Below, one piece after another: positions 8,554 through 17,923 of a stretch of DNA of 64,000 nucleotides; the stretch's first letter is position 1, and every line of letters begins with the position of its first letter. Below the pieces are notes generated by a model, which saw only the letters and a list, made by a program, of their open reading frames with translations, was not told where the DNA came from and searched no databases. Source of the DNA: Nitrosomonas sp. JL21 (GTDB lineage Bacteria; Pseudomonadota; Gammaproteobacteria; Burkholderiales; Nitrosomonadaceae); the NCBI RefSeq assembly GCF_009833095.1, contig NZ_QRCB01000001.1:248001-312000 (forward strand). Reading direction: 5' to 3'. The translations under genes and the position numbers were made by a program.

Positions 8554-8685
8554 CCCATTTTTTTGGTGATCTTTAACAATTCAAATAAATCAGCCAGTTG
8601 CGATGTGGGTATTTGCAGGATGGTTATTGATTCAAAAATATCCTATATACTGCACCACGACTGGTTTTAAATATTCCTATCGTCA
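8554..8685 (+). promoter_or_regulatory. CRISPR leader
   Basis: This AT-rich 132-bp stretch lies between the cas6f stop and the first repeat, the usual leader place in I-F loci, where new spacers enter and transcription of the array begins. A -10-like TATACT (5 of 6) lies at 8646-8651; no clear -35 is seen at 16-18 bp. The side is confirmed because the decayed repeat is at the opposite end. Its last bases (TTAAATATTC, then GTCA before GTTCG) resemble the bases just before the mini-CRISPR. Confidence 0.75.
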
Positions 8686-11600
8686 GTTCGCTGCCGCGCA
8701 GGCAGCTTAGAAATGTAAGTCACAGATTTTATAAGATTTTCCTTCGTTCGCTGCCGCGCAGGCAGCTTAGAAAAGAAACGTTGACGCGGTCGACGCCCTC
8801 AAAGTGTTCGCTGCCGCGCAGGCAGCTTAGAAACCAGCCGTGTAACCCACACTCGCGCTAAAAAGGTTCGCTGCCGCGCAGGCAGCTTAGAAAAGTCTGA
8901 GTTTAGCGATGCGCGCGGAATTGCAGTTCGCTGCCGCGCAGGCAGCTTAGAAAACTTAAAAAAGCCGGCTTGTTGCGAAATTAACGTTCGCTGCCGCGCA
9001 GGCAGCTTAGAAAAATTGCCAGCGAAAACGATAACTAAAATTGTAGTTCGCTGCCGCGCAGGCAGCTTAGAAATATAAAAACAATAATTTATGACTGTAA
9101 AGTGAGTTCGCTGCCGCGCAGGCAGCTTAGAAAAGCGGCACCTCAAGGTAAAATTTAATGTCGCCGTTCGCTGCCGCGCAGGCAGCTTAGAAATCAGGCG
9201 CTGCATCGGCGCTGACACCCTCAGAGTTCGCTGCCGCGCAGGCAGCTTAGAAATTTCGGCCCGGTCGACAACCAGCCGGGACAGCGTTCGCTGCCGCGCA
9301 GGCAGCTTAGAAACTGAGGGTGTTGACTGCCCAAGTGGAAACCGTAGTTCGCTGCCGCGCAGGCAGCTTAGAAAGCCTCGTTATCGTCAAAGTCGTGTAA
9401 CACGATGTTCGCTGCCGCGCAGGCAGCTTAGAAAGTATGACTGTACAGCGGTCTCAGCAAACGATCGTTCGCTGCCGCGCAGGCAGCTTAGAAATGGAGA
9501 TGGCGCGGACGCCGCACCAGGAATACGTTCGCTGCCGCGCAGGCAGCTTAGAAAGATAGCGTCAAACAGCAAATCATCAAGGATGAGTTCGCTGCCGCGC
9601 AGGCAGCTTAGAAAAAGCGACTTAGTGCCGGCCATTATATTTTCGCGTTCGCTGCCGCGCAGGCAGCTTAGAAAGCCAAGTGGCAGAGGCGCAGATCCTT
9701 GTTGAATGTTCGCTGCCGCGCAGGCAGCTTAGAAAAATTACCGAAACGCTTATAGTATTCGCCAAGCGTTCGCTGCCGCGCAGGCAGCTTAGAAATGCCC
9801 GAGCCGATACTGAACCAGATCAGGCGAGTTCGCTGCCGCGCAGGCAGCTTAGAAAAGCAATGCAAACACCGTACAAATCTTCATTTTGTTCGCTGCCGCG
9901 CAGGCAGCTTAGAAAAGTTCAATACAGAATGAAAGACAGGCCAAAGAGTTCGCTGCCGCGCAGGCAGCTTAGAAAAACATATTGGACATCCCATGTCATT
10001 CCTTGCTGTTCGCTGCCGCGCAGGCAGCTTAGAAATTTGATATGAATCGAAAGGGTAGGTAGTTGCAGTTCGCTGCCGCGCAGGCAGCTTAGAAATTTGC
10101 GTGTATTCATATCAAAAGAAATTGATAGTTCGCTGCCGCGCAGGCAGCTTAGAAAAAATCTTCATGATCCAACCATGGCAAATCTGAGTTCGCTGCCGCG
10201 CAGGCAGCTTAGAAATGGAGCAGAGTATTCCTTCACACCTTTTGGAGGTTCGCTGCCGCGCAGGCAGCTTAGAAATAAAAAAATTAGGAACATTTGTGAG
10301 CGTTAGAGTTCGCTGCCGCGCAGGCAGCTTAGAAACAGCAAATGATCAGCAAGGGAAAGGTGCAGGCTGTTCGCTGCCGCGCAGGCAGCTTAGAAACGTA
10401 ACCGCCACAAAGACCATAGCATCAGGAAGTTCGCTGCCGCGCAGGCAGCTTAGAAATTCGATCAGATCAGATTCTTTTACTCCAGACCGTTCGCTGCCGC
10501 GCAGGCAGCTTAGAAATGGTATCGTGGAAATGCAAATCCTCGATCATAGTTCGCTGCCGCGCAGGCAGCTTAGAAACAGGACAAATCGTGCTCTAGCAAT
10601 GCATCTATGTTCGCTGCCGCGCAGGCAGCTTAGAAAAGGTGAAGGGGCTACCGCACCGGCAGTCATAAGTTCGCTGCCGCGCAGGCAGCTTAGAAAATAT
10701 GCAAAACTTGATGAACCGATGGAACTGAGTTCGCTGCCGCGCAGGCAGCTTAGAAATTTCCTTAGCCTCATTCTCGTGTAACTTTAATGTTCGCTGCCGC
10801 GCAGGCAGCTTAGAAAAATGTAATCACTGGAACCGGATTCAAACTTGAGTTCGCTGCCGCGCAGGCAGCTTAGAAAAACTCAAAAAAGCAGGGTTGCTTA
10901 AATAATGTGTTCGCTGCCGCGCAGGCAGCTTAGAAAACCAAGACCACATGCGGCGTGCGTTTTTCAGAGTTCGCTGCCGCGCAGGCAGCTTAGAAATTAT
11001 ACGATCTAATCTCAACAATCCTGCCAGCGTTCGCTGCCGCGCAGGCAGCTTAGAAAACTTCAAAGATGGAGGAAGTCATTTTGAATGGGTTCGCTGCCGC
11101 GCAGGCAGCTTAGAAACAAAGAAATCAAAGAACTTGTCGAAGATTTATGTTCGCTGCCGCGCAGGCAGCTTAGAAACGTAATCGCACTTGAGTCTGTAAC
11201 GCTCGATCGTTCGCTGCCGCGCAGGCAGCTTAGAAAAGCATACACGAGATTATGATAGGGTGGTATACGTTCGCTGCCGCGCAGGCAGCTTAGAAAGACA
11301 GCATGATGCGTTTTCTGTGGCAATTTAAGTTCGCTGCCGCGCAGGCAGCTTAGAAAATAAATACGAACCAAGAAGTTCCCGATTCGCCGTTCGCTGCCGC
11401 GCAGGCAGCTTAGAAAAGCAGAGAAAAGCTGTGCGCGAGTTGCCGATGGTTCGCTGCCGCGCAGGCAGCTTAGAAAAAAATTAGCGCACGTTTTTAATTT
11501 ATACGATAGTTCGCTGCCGCGCAGGCAGCTTAGAAAAGGAGAAGCCGCCCCTATTTTGACGAGTTTTCGTTCGCTGCCGCGCAGGCAGCTTAGAAAATAG

Positions 11601-13156
11601 TTCAGGCGTATATTTGCACCACTCCAATGTTCGCTGCCGCGCAGGCAGCTTAGAAAGCTATGATTAATTTTTCCATCATTTTTTCAACGTTCGCTGCCGC
11701 GCAGGCAGCTTAGAAAAGTTGCCGCTGCGCGGCGTTGGGCGGCCATTTGTTCGCTGCCGCGCAGGCAGCTTAGAAATGTATTTTTAGGCGTTTCGGGGAA
11801 AGTAATCTGTTCGCTGCCGCGCAGGCAGCTTAGAAAGAAAGCCTGGATGATCGCGCAAACACTCAAAAGTTCGCTGCCGCGCAGGCAGCTTAGAAATTTG
11901 GGTGCGCGCGTTTTTGTTCTATCAAATAGTTCGCTGCCGCGCAGGCAGCTTAGAAAATAAAATTGTAACTCTTTATTTTTTCTAACATGTTCGCTGCCGC
12001 GCAGGCAGCTTAGAAATTTAAGATAATCGACCATACTCGATTGCAAACGTTCGCTGCCGCGCAGGCAGCTTAGAAATAAGGTCTGTTAGTCGTTCGCTGG
12101 CTGTTGCTGTTCGCTGCCGCGCAGGCAGCTTAGAAAATAACGGTATACTTTCCCACATAATATATTCTGTTCGCTGCCGCGCAGGCAGCTTAGAAAATAT
12201 ACGGTAATTACAAAAGATGGGAAAGAACGTTCGCTGCCGCGCAGGCAGCTTAGAAAGCTGTCACGACAGCTTCCGCTTGTGAATCCATGTTCGCTGCCGC
12301 GCAGGCAGCTTAGAAAGAAATCAACGGTAATGGTTGAATCGTTGCTGGGTTCGCTGCCGCGCAGGCAGCTTAGAAATGGGGTTATCGATTCAACTGATGC
12401 GCCACCTGGTTCGCTGCCGCGCAGGCAGCTTAGAAAGATCAGCCCACGCCTTTGCCTCGGACTTGGTGGTTCGCTGCCGCGCAGGCAGCTTAGAAATCCC
12501 GCCTGATATGAGAACACTTGGTACTTATGTTCGCTGCCGCGCAGGCAGCTTAGAAAAAACAGTTAACCAGCCCGCTCAGCAGCAACGAGTTCGCTGCCGC
12601 GCAGGCAGCTTAGAAAACTCCAAACGGATCTACATAATGCGCAGAAAAGTTCGCTGCCGCGCAGGCAGCTTAGAAAGATAAATAACCGATTTTTCTACAA
12701 ATATCTGCGTTCGCTGCCGCGCAGGCAGCTTAGAAACTTTTCCTGGAAGTTTATATGATGTATTCGACGTTCGCTGCCGCGCAGGCAGCTTAGAAATTCA
12801 GATCTGTATCGTCTTTTCGCTGCTGTACGTTCGCTGCCGCGCAGGCAGCTTAGAAAGACTGCTGTTTCTATTTCTCCAAAATCCCACCGTTCGCTGCCGC
12901 GCAGGCAGCTTAGAAAATCTGTGGCGCTGCACTGCTGCTGATATTGTTGTTCGCTGCCGCGCAGGCAGCTTAGAAATATAACTGATTGGAGGCCCTTATA
13001 ATGTCGCTGTTCGCTGCCGCGCAGGCAGCTTAGAAAAGATTAGTTCTGAAACTTCTACCAACTACACGGTTCGCTGCCGCGCAGGCAGCTTAGAAAGGAG
13101 ACAGAACCATTTAACGAAAAAGGATAACGTTCGCTGCCGCGCAGGTGTAGTTCAGA
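8686..13156 (+). CRISPR. Type I-F CRISPR array, 75 repeats and 74 spacers
   Basis: The 28-bp repeat starts GTTCG, carries the hairpin CTGCC-GCGCA-GGCAG and ends in the handle CTTAGAAA, the classical I-F layout. Repeats occur every 60 bp, giving 32-nt spacers, except three 33-nt spacers: number 11 (9314-9346), 17 (9675-9707) and 28 (10336-10368). The last repeat, from 13129, matches only its first 17 bases and then diverges, marking the old, leader-distal end. I saw no mutated internal repeat by eye. The length and uniformity, together with a full cas set, point to an active system. Spacers look viral or plasmid-like in coding character, but sources cannot be named without searching. Long open frames across the array are repeat artefacts. 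Confidence 0.98.
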
Positions 13157-13233
13157 TTGCCTGTTGCAAAAAACAGTATGGTGCCGAGAGATGCTTGATG
13201 TAGAAGAATTGGTTGGTGAAACTGATTAAAGAC

Positions 13234-13259
13234 CAACCACCGAATTTTATCGGTGGTTG
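13234..13259. terminator. Hairpin between the CRISPR array and the lipoprotein gene
   Basis: CAACCACCG (13234-13242) and CGGTGGTTG (13251-13259) form a perfect 9-bp stem around an 8-nt loop. It sits about 75 bp past the last repeat and 12 bp past the stop of the minus-strand lipoprotein gene, so it could end either transcript. Neither side has a long T run, so strength is uncertain. Confidence 0.5.
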
Positions 13260-13271
13260 TTCGTCACTTTA

Positions 13272-13739
13272 TCAAAGACCTTTATTATCAGAATACTCAG
13301 AGTATCCTGAGATCTTCGAGGTAAAGTCACGATCTTGGTGGGATCCTACTATATTTGCTTGATTACTTTTTTGCTCCATCGCCATTTTTCTATGGAGGTC
13401 GGCAAATGCCAAGCTTTCCTGTATCGTTTTTTCGTATGCTCGAATATTTGCTACAGCATGCGATTTGGCATCCAAGCCTTGTCTGCCAAAATAATAAGGA
13501 CGTTCTTCATATTCCTGAAGTATTTTTTTGTTCGCTTGCAGCCTTAATTTTGCATCTTTGGCAACGCCCTCAAAATGTTTAACTAAAGCGTCATGATTTT
13601 CATTCGGAATCCCAGTGGGTTTAGCCACTGATGGACTCATTTGTGCACAAGCAGATAACACAGTGAGTGCCAATAGTATGGAAGATAATTTGAGTACTTT
13701 ATTGATGGGTACTTTCCAGTCATAAATAAATATAGTCAT
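13272..13739 (-). CDS. Putative outer-membrane or periplasmic lipoprotein
   Basis: The 155-residue product has a basic N-terminus, a hydrophobic stretch (LKLSSILLALTVL) and a lipobox LSAC with the lipidated cysteine at residue 31, so it should be exported and anchored by signal peptidase II processing. The mature part is helical and charged (HFEGVAKDAKLRLQANKKIL, then YEKTIQESLAFADLHRKMA), with no motif I recognise; it may form a coiled coil. The ATG at 13739 is preceded by GGAGG with 8-bp spacing, which fixes the start and makes the long pre-hydrophobic N-terminus (about 14 residues) real or at least translated. A 44-codon ORF ends 4 bp upstream, so the two may be cotranscribed. Function unknown. 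Confidence 0.7.
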   Translation of the reverse strand: MTIFIYDWKVPINKVLKLSSILLALTVLSACAQMSPSVAKPTGIPNENHDALVKHFEGVAKDAKLRLQANKKILQEYEERPYYFGRQGLDAKSHAVANIRAYEKTIQESLAFADLHRKMAMEQKSNQANIVGSHQDRDFTSKISGYSEYSDNKGL

Positions 13740-13742
13740 TTT

Positions 13743-13877
13743 TTATTCCTCCAAGATGCGTTCAGTATAGGTCGGGAAAGCTTTCGTATAGATGGGGGAA
13801 TTCATCTCGATTAAATTTATCTTGCCTCTTAGACCTGTTCGCATATCAAGCGAGAAAAACTTCACAATTACATTCAT
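13743..13877 (-). CDS. Possible 44-aa small protein upstream of the lipoprotein gene
   Basis: Reading the minus strand from ATG at 13877 gives an uninterrupted 44-residue frame starting MNVIVKFFSLDMRTGLRGK and ending YTERILEE, stop TAA at 13743-13745. AGGAGAAA lies about 8 bp before the ATG, a good ribosome site, and the stop comes only 3 bp before the lipoprotein ATG, so the last codons GAG GAA also make part of that gene's ribosome site. This layout suggests translational coupling or a leader peptide. There is no signal sequence and no family I know. A chance ORF is possible at this length; the two well-placed ribosome sites argue against it. Confidence 0.4.
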   Translation of the reverse strand: MNVIVKFFSLDMRTGLRGKINLIEMNSPIYTKAFPTYTERILEE

Positions 13878-13987
13878 ATCAATTTCTCCTATTCTCTGAT
13901 TAAGCGTTTATGAAATATAAACATTACAATTTACAAATGAAATTCATCGCTTATACATGATGAAATCATTAACCATTTTGTGCTTAA

Positions 13988-14016
13988 GGTCATGAAATAT
14001 ATGAAATTTCATGACC
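13988..14016. repeat. 11-bp perfect inverted repeat in an AT-rich gap
   Basis: GGTCATGAAAT (13988-13998) and ATTTCATGACC (14006-14016) form an 11-bp stem with a 7-nt loop, followed by TGTTTT on the plus strand. Similar ATGAAAT words recur just upstream (13943-13965). The 349-bp gap 13878-14226 that contains it shows no gene. It could be a terminator for the plus strand, an operator, or part of the decayed IS21 element next to it. Confidence 0.5.
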
Positions 14017-14226
14017 TGTTTTGAAGTCTAGCACAAACAAAAATTAATTCCAACAAAATATCCGACTTTTTTACTCAGGAATATTTTTTGATACAGTTTT
14101 ATGCAACTATAAAGCGGTCAACTCAGCTGAATTTGGCTAACAAGTGAATGGAAAGTAAGCAAAATAATGACCGTGCATCGTTGTCAGATTCTGTCGCTCA
14201 GGTTGTTCTAGCAGCTTACTTTCCTT

Positions 14227-14322
14227 TTAAATGATAGTTCTTTCCGCTGATACGATGTACGCATGGTGCAACAGGCGATCGAGCAATGAAGCGGTCAGGG
14301 TCTGATCAGTGAATAGCCATAA
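14227..14322 (-). pseudogene. istB: istB remnant of an IS21-family element
   Basis: The minus strand reads DQTLTASLLDRLLHHAYIV followed by SAERTII and a stop at 14227-14229. The block TASLLDRLLHHA is the very conserved C-terminal part of IstB, the AAA+ helper ATPase of IS21 transposases. Nothing of the Walker motifs or of istA remains: the frame runs into mutL's upstream region within about 30 codons. The bases between about 14090 and 14226 may be the old element end, but no clear terminal repeat was found. It is a decayed trace of an insertion between the CRISPR locus and mutL. Confidence 0.75.
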
Positions 14323-14525
14323 TCGCTATAAGAGTGAATAGATCTGTACGCTTACCCACGCCAGCGGGAAGATGGCTCTTTCTATATGAAACTAAGGAGA
14401 GCACAAGGCGAGGCGAATTTTCCGGGAAATGGAGAATTTTTTGGATTTCTTCCCGGTGATTCGGACAGTATTTCAAAACTGCTAGAATACGCAAAACAGC
14501 AGACAGTGCGAGAATGGAAATAAAC

Positions 14526-16331
14526 ATGACGGCAACCATCAAGCCTCTTCCTGAGTTATTAATCAACCAAATTGCCGCCGGTGAGGTGGTTGAACGTCCC
14601 GCCTCGGTACTCAAGGAATTGTTGGAAAATAGTATCGATGCGGGCGCCCGGAAAATCATCGTGCAGCTCCAGCAAGGCGGCGTCAAGCAAATTCGCGTGA
14701 CGGATGATGGCTTCGGCATCGCAAAAGAAGAATTGCCGTTGGCTTTGATGCGGCACAGCACCAGTAAAATCAGTACGCTCGAGGATTTGCATCACATTAC
14801 CAGCCTGGGTTTTCGCGGCGAGGCCCTGGCCAGTATCGCAGCGGTATCGCGCTTGACCTTGGCCAGCCGTCATGCCAGCCTCGAGCATGCTTGGCAAATC
14901 CGGATGGAAAACCAAGGAATGTCTCCTCCCACGCCATCTTCCCTGGCGACCGGCACGATGCTCGATGTCAATGACCTGTATTTCAATATTCCTGCACGGC
15001 GTAAATTCCTGAAATCCGAAGCCACTGAATTTGCGCATTGTGATGAAACCTTCAAGCGTATTGCGTTCTCCCAAGCTGGAACTGAGTTTGTATTGCACCA
15101 TAATGGCAAGGTGCGCCGGCAATTACGTGCCGCCAATCTAGCACAGCGAATTGCAGCCGTTTTAGGCGATGAATTCAGTCAAACGGCTGTGTTCGTCGAT
15201 GAACAATCCAGCGCGATGCGGTTGCAAGGCATGATTGCATTGCCAGCGTATGCGCGTTCGTCGCGCGATGCGCAATATTTCTTCGTCAATCGGCGTTTCG
15301 TCAACGATCGATTGATCTCGCATGCGTTGCGTGAAGCATATCGAGATGTATTGCACCTGGACAAGTATCCGGCGTTTGTGCTTTTTTTGGAGATCAATCC
15401 GGAAGAAGTGGACGTCAATGTGCATCCCACCAAAACCGAAGTGCGTTTCCGCGAGTCGCGCGCGCTGCATCAGTTCATTTTTCATACCATCAGCAAAGCA
15501 CTGGCTTTGCCGCAGAGTGGAGCACGGCAGGGAGGAGAACACCGGGAAGTATCGATGCCGCGTTCCATGTTGGCGTATCCGCGCAATAACAACGCGCAAC
15601 AGAATCAAGTAGCGCAACCGGCCAATTTTTACCGCACGTTATTTGGCGAACAAGCCGCTGCCCGTGCCATCCGATCAGACGATGCTTTGTCGCCGCCACA
15701 GACACAGCGACCGGCACACGTGATGGCGGCAGAAGAGCCGTCGCAAGATCATCCATTGGGTTTTGCGTTGGGGCAATTGCATGGCATTTACATTCTGGCG
15801 CAGAATGCGCGCGGACTCATCGTGGTCGACATGCATGCCGCGCATGAGCGGATTATGTACGAGAAACTCAAATCGGCGCTCGATCAGCGCGTGCTGGCGA
15901 TGCAGACCTTGCTGATTCCAGCGACATTTCAGGCCGACAGCCTGGAAATCACCATCGTCGAGGAAAATTCCGATACGCTGAATCAATTGGGATTTGAAAT
16001 TGCGGTGTTATCACCAACAACACTGGCAGTACGCGCAGTCCCGGCATCCCTGCAGAATGCCGATATCGTGCAATTGATCCACGATATTCTACGGGAAATC
16101 CGGGAGTACGGCGGCAGTCAGATCCTTACTGCCAAACGCAATGAAATCCTCGCCACGATGGCCTGTCACGGTGCCGTTCGCGCCAATCGCAGACTCAACC
16201 TGGAAGAAATGAATGCGCTCTTGCGCGATATGGAAATGACCGAACGCGCCGATCAATGCAATCACGGCAGGCCGACCTGGTTTGAAACCAGCCTTGCCGA
16301 TTTGGATAAATTATTCATGCGCGGGGAATGA
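14526..16331 (+). CDS. mutL: DNA mismatch repair protein MutL
   Basis: MutL couples MutS mismatch recognition to the downstream nicking and unwinding steps. The product (601 residues from this start) opens MTATIKPLPELLINQIAAGE and shows all N-terminal GHKL ATPase motifs: ELLENSIDAGA (motif I, with catalytic Glu and Mg-binding Asn), DDGFGI (motif II), and RHSTSKI plus FRGEALASIAAVS (motif III). The segment VNVHPTKTEVRF marks the end of the transducer domain. The C-terminal dimerisation domain is present; it has ACHGAVRANRRL, and I do not see the DQHAxxExxxxE endonuclease motif, only VDMHAAHERIMYE, as in MutH-type or endonuclease-negative MutL proteins. An in-frame ATG at 14514 is possible, but GGAA before 14526 and family N-termini favour the latter. 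Confidence 0.96.
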   Translation: MTATIKPLPELLINQIAAGEVVERPASVLKELLENSIDAGARKIIVQLQQGGVKQIRVTDDGFGIAKEELPLALMRHSTSKISTLEDLHHITSLGFRGEALASIAAVSRLTLASRHASLEHAWQIRMENQGMSPPTPSSLATGTMLDVNDLYFNIPARRKFLKSEATEFAHCDETFKRIAFSQAGTEFVLHHNGKVRRQLRAANLAQRIAAVLGDEFSQTAVFVDEQSSAMRLQGMIALPAYARSSRDAQYFFVNRRFVNDRLISHALREAYRDVLHLDKYPAFVLFLEINPEEVDVNVHPTKTEVRFRESRALHQFIFHTISKALALPQSGARQGGEHREVSMPRSMLAYPRNNNAQQNQVAQPANFYRTLFGEQAAARAIRSDDALSPPQTQRPAHVMAAEEPSQDHPLGFALGQLHGIYILAQNARGLIVVDMHAAHERIMYEKLKSALDQRVLAMQTLLIPATFQADSLEITIVEENSDTLNQLGFEIAVLSPTTLAVRAVPASLQNADIVQLIHDILREIREYGGSQILTAKRNEILATMACHGAVRANRRLNLEEMNALLRDMEMTERADQCNHGRPTWFETSLADLDKLFMRGE

Positions 16332-16411
16332 CGTTTGAACGCTGATATCGTCACAGAGATTTTTTGAAACGCGATAAAACTGCAGATTGTTCCTGTCAAA
16401 TCGGGGAAGGG

Positions 16412-16445
16412 TACAACCCTGCTAAGAGTAAATAGCAGGGTTGTA
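16412..16445. terminator. Bidirectional hairpin between mutL and the MauG-like gene
   Basis: TACAACCCTGCTA (16412-16424) pairs perfectly with TAGCAGGGTTGTA (16433-16445), a 13-bp stem with an 8-nt loop, between two converging genes. No T run follows on either strand, but the place and strength fit a shared terminator. Confidence 0.65.
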
Positions 16446-16468
16446 TGATAGCGGGGTTGCAGGGTTCT

Positions 16469-17923
16469 TTACAACGCCGCCAGGAAAGCGACGAGATCGG
16501 CCCTTTCTTGGCGGGTCAATCCCATCGTGAAACGTTTATTGTAAAAATCGACCACGGCGGCCAGATCTTTTGCCGAACCATCATGGAAATACGGCGGACG
16601 TGACGCTACTGCGCGCAATACCGGCCCCTTGAAACGGCCGATGTCCTTCCATTTTCCGGTGACCAGCGCTCGTCCTGGATCGGTCGTCTGAATCGTCTTG
16701 CCGGTGGTTTTGTGCCTCAGCGTATAGAGCGGCATATCGGGTGTGCGCCGCGACGCATCCGCAACACCGATGTCGAGCGGCATCGGCGTCGAATGATTGC
16801 CCGAGTTGGGGGTGTTATGGCAGGTCGTGCAGGTGCCTGGCAGCACGCTCACGCCCAAATCATCATTGATGCCTTTCACGCCGCTGATTTGGATGGGCTT
16901 GCCGTTAAACAGCGCCTCGCCGCGCGCTATTGCTGCACGGGCTTGTGTCTGGCTGTTCCGAGAATGATTGAAAGGTTTATTCCAGGCGGTATACAACGAC
17001 ATCGCAGTGGGATTGAAAGCTGCGCGGGTACGGTAGTCTCCAGCCACGGTATCGTTCATACCAAAATAATACGACTGAGTCAGAAGCGACTTGGAGCCGC
17101 CGAGTGCGCCATTATTCGTCAGGCTGCCGGCGGTTCTGTCGCGCACTTGCGCAGTCACCAGCCCCATTTCGAATGCGACGATTTCTTCGCGCTCCGCCTG
17201 ACTCAAATCTGCCAATGCTTCGGCATGGCCCAAGGTGGCATGATTGGCCTGAGTCGATAAATCATACGAAACCGGCGAGAAGCAGGTCGTCGTACCCCAT
17301 AGGCAATCCTTGGATTTGGCGTCATACGTGGTTTCCCGTCCATCCCACATGACAGTGCTGAGGAATTTCAGGTTGGTGGCCGGCATCGGGCGGCGAAACA
17401 GCGATAATTCGGCCGCGCTTGCAAAGCCATATGGATCATCTGCCCGAACCAATTCAAACTCGGCATCTGCCGGAATTCCAATGCCGACGCGAATATTGCC
17501 TTTGTTCAGCAGCATGCTGTAGGCTTTGCGGCGTTTCTCGACGGTCGAGACATCGGCGCGCGGTGAAGTAGCGCCATCGACTAAGCGAAACAGCGGATCC
17601 AATCCGGCGGTTCTGTCAAAACGAGCTTTCACGCCTTTGGGCGTGATCACCCAGCCTTCGGTCGGCACGTGGCAGGTTGCGCAGGTTCGGTCGTTGGTGC
17701 CAAACTTTTTAAAGAAAGCATTATCGAAATCAATGAACCCCGCCGTGCTGTAAGTCTTGTCCAGACCATGCGCATTGATGCCAGTGATGCTCGTTGGAGT
17801 GGTCGATGCGGTTGGATTCAACCCTCTCCCATCAATTGGGTCGTCGATTGCGAACAGAGGGGTTATGAATAAAATTTGAACGGCTGATACTGCCACAGGT
17901 TTTAAAAAATGCCTGAAAATCAT
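16469..17923 (-). CDS. Di-haem cytochrome c peroxidase / MauG family protein
   Basis: Members of this family are periplasmic di-haem proteins that reduce peroxide or oxidise other substrates. The 484-residue product begins MIFRHFLKPVAVSAVQILF, a signal peptide ending near FA at 25. Two c-type haem sites are seen: CATCH at residues 81-85 and CTTCH in the C-terminal half (LPGTCTTCHNTPNSGNH). The block FKGPVLRAVASRPPYFHDGSA is the typical MauG/CcpA C-terminal motif, giving PYFHDG. GGAG lies 6 bp before the ATG at 17923; an upstream ATG at 17944 has no such site. The start region is followed by a 1.4-kb gene-free stretch. The exact electron partner and substrate are not visible from sequence. Confidence 0.88.
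   Translation of the reverse strand: MIFRHFLKPVAVSAVQILFITPLFAIDDPIDGRGLNPTASTTPTSITGINAHGLDKTYSTAGFIDFDNAFFKKFGTNDRTCATCHVPTEGWVITPKGVKARFDRTAGLDPLFRLVDGATSPRADVSTVEKRRKAYSMLLNKGNIRVGIGIPADAEFELVRADDPYGFASAAELSLFRRPMPATNLKFLSTVMWDGRETTYDAKSKDCLWGTTTCFSPVSYDLSTQANHATLGHAEALADLSQAEREEIVAFEMGLVTAQVRDRTAGSLTNNGALGGSKSLLTQSYYFGMNDTVAGDYRTRAAFNPTAMSLYTAWNKPFNHSRNSQTQARAAIARGEALFNGKPIQISGVKGINDDLGVSVLPGTCTTCHNTPNSGNHSTPMPLDIGVADASRRTPDMPLYTLRHKTTGKTIQTTDPGRALVTGKWKDIGRFKGPVLRAVASRPPYFHDGSAKDLAAVVDFYNKRFTMGLTRQERADLVAFLAAL

Noticed and set aside
9195-9346. Ten-base inverted match between spacers 9 and 11 (CTGAGGGTGT)
   Set aside because: Short, and the flanking bases do not agree; within chance for 74 spacers.
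9856-10187. Ten-base match AAATCTTCAT between spacers 20 and 25
   Set aside because: Different register and AT-rich; likely chance.
8799-12681. Many open frames through the CRISPR array with repeated FLSCLRGSE, SLPRRQLRK or KLPARQRT units
   Set aside because: They are translations of the 28-bp repeat kept open because the 60-bp period is a multiple of three; not genes.
13335-13582. Plus-strand frames opposite the lipoprotein gene
   Set aside because: Antisense shadows without ribosome sites; the minus-strand gene has a lipobox and a good ribosome site.
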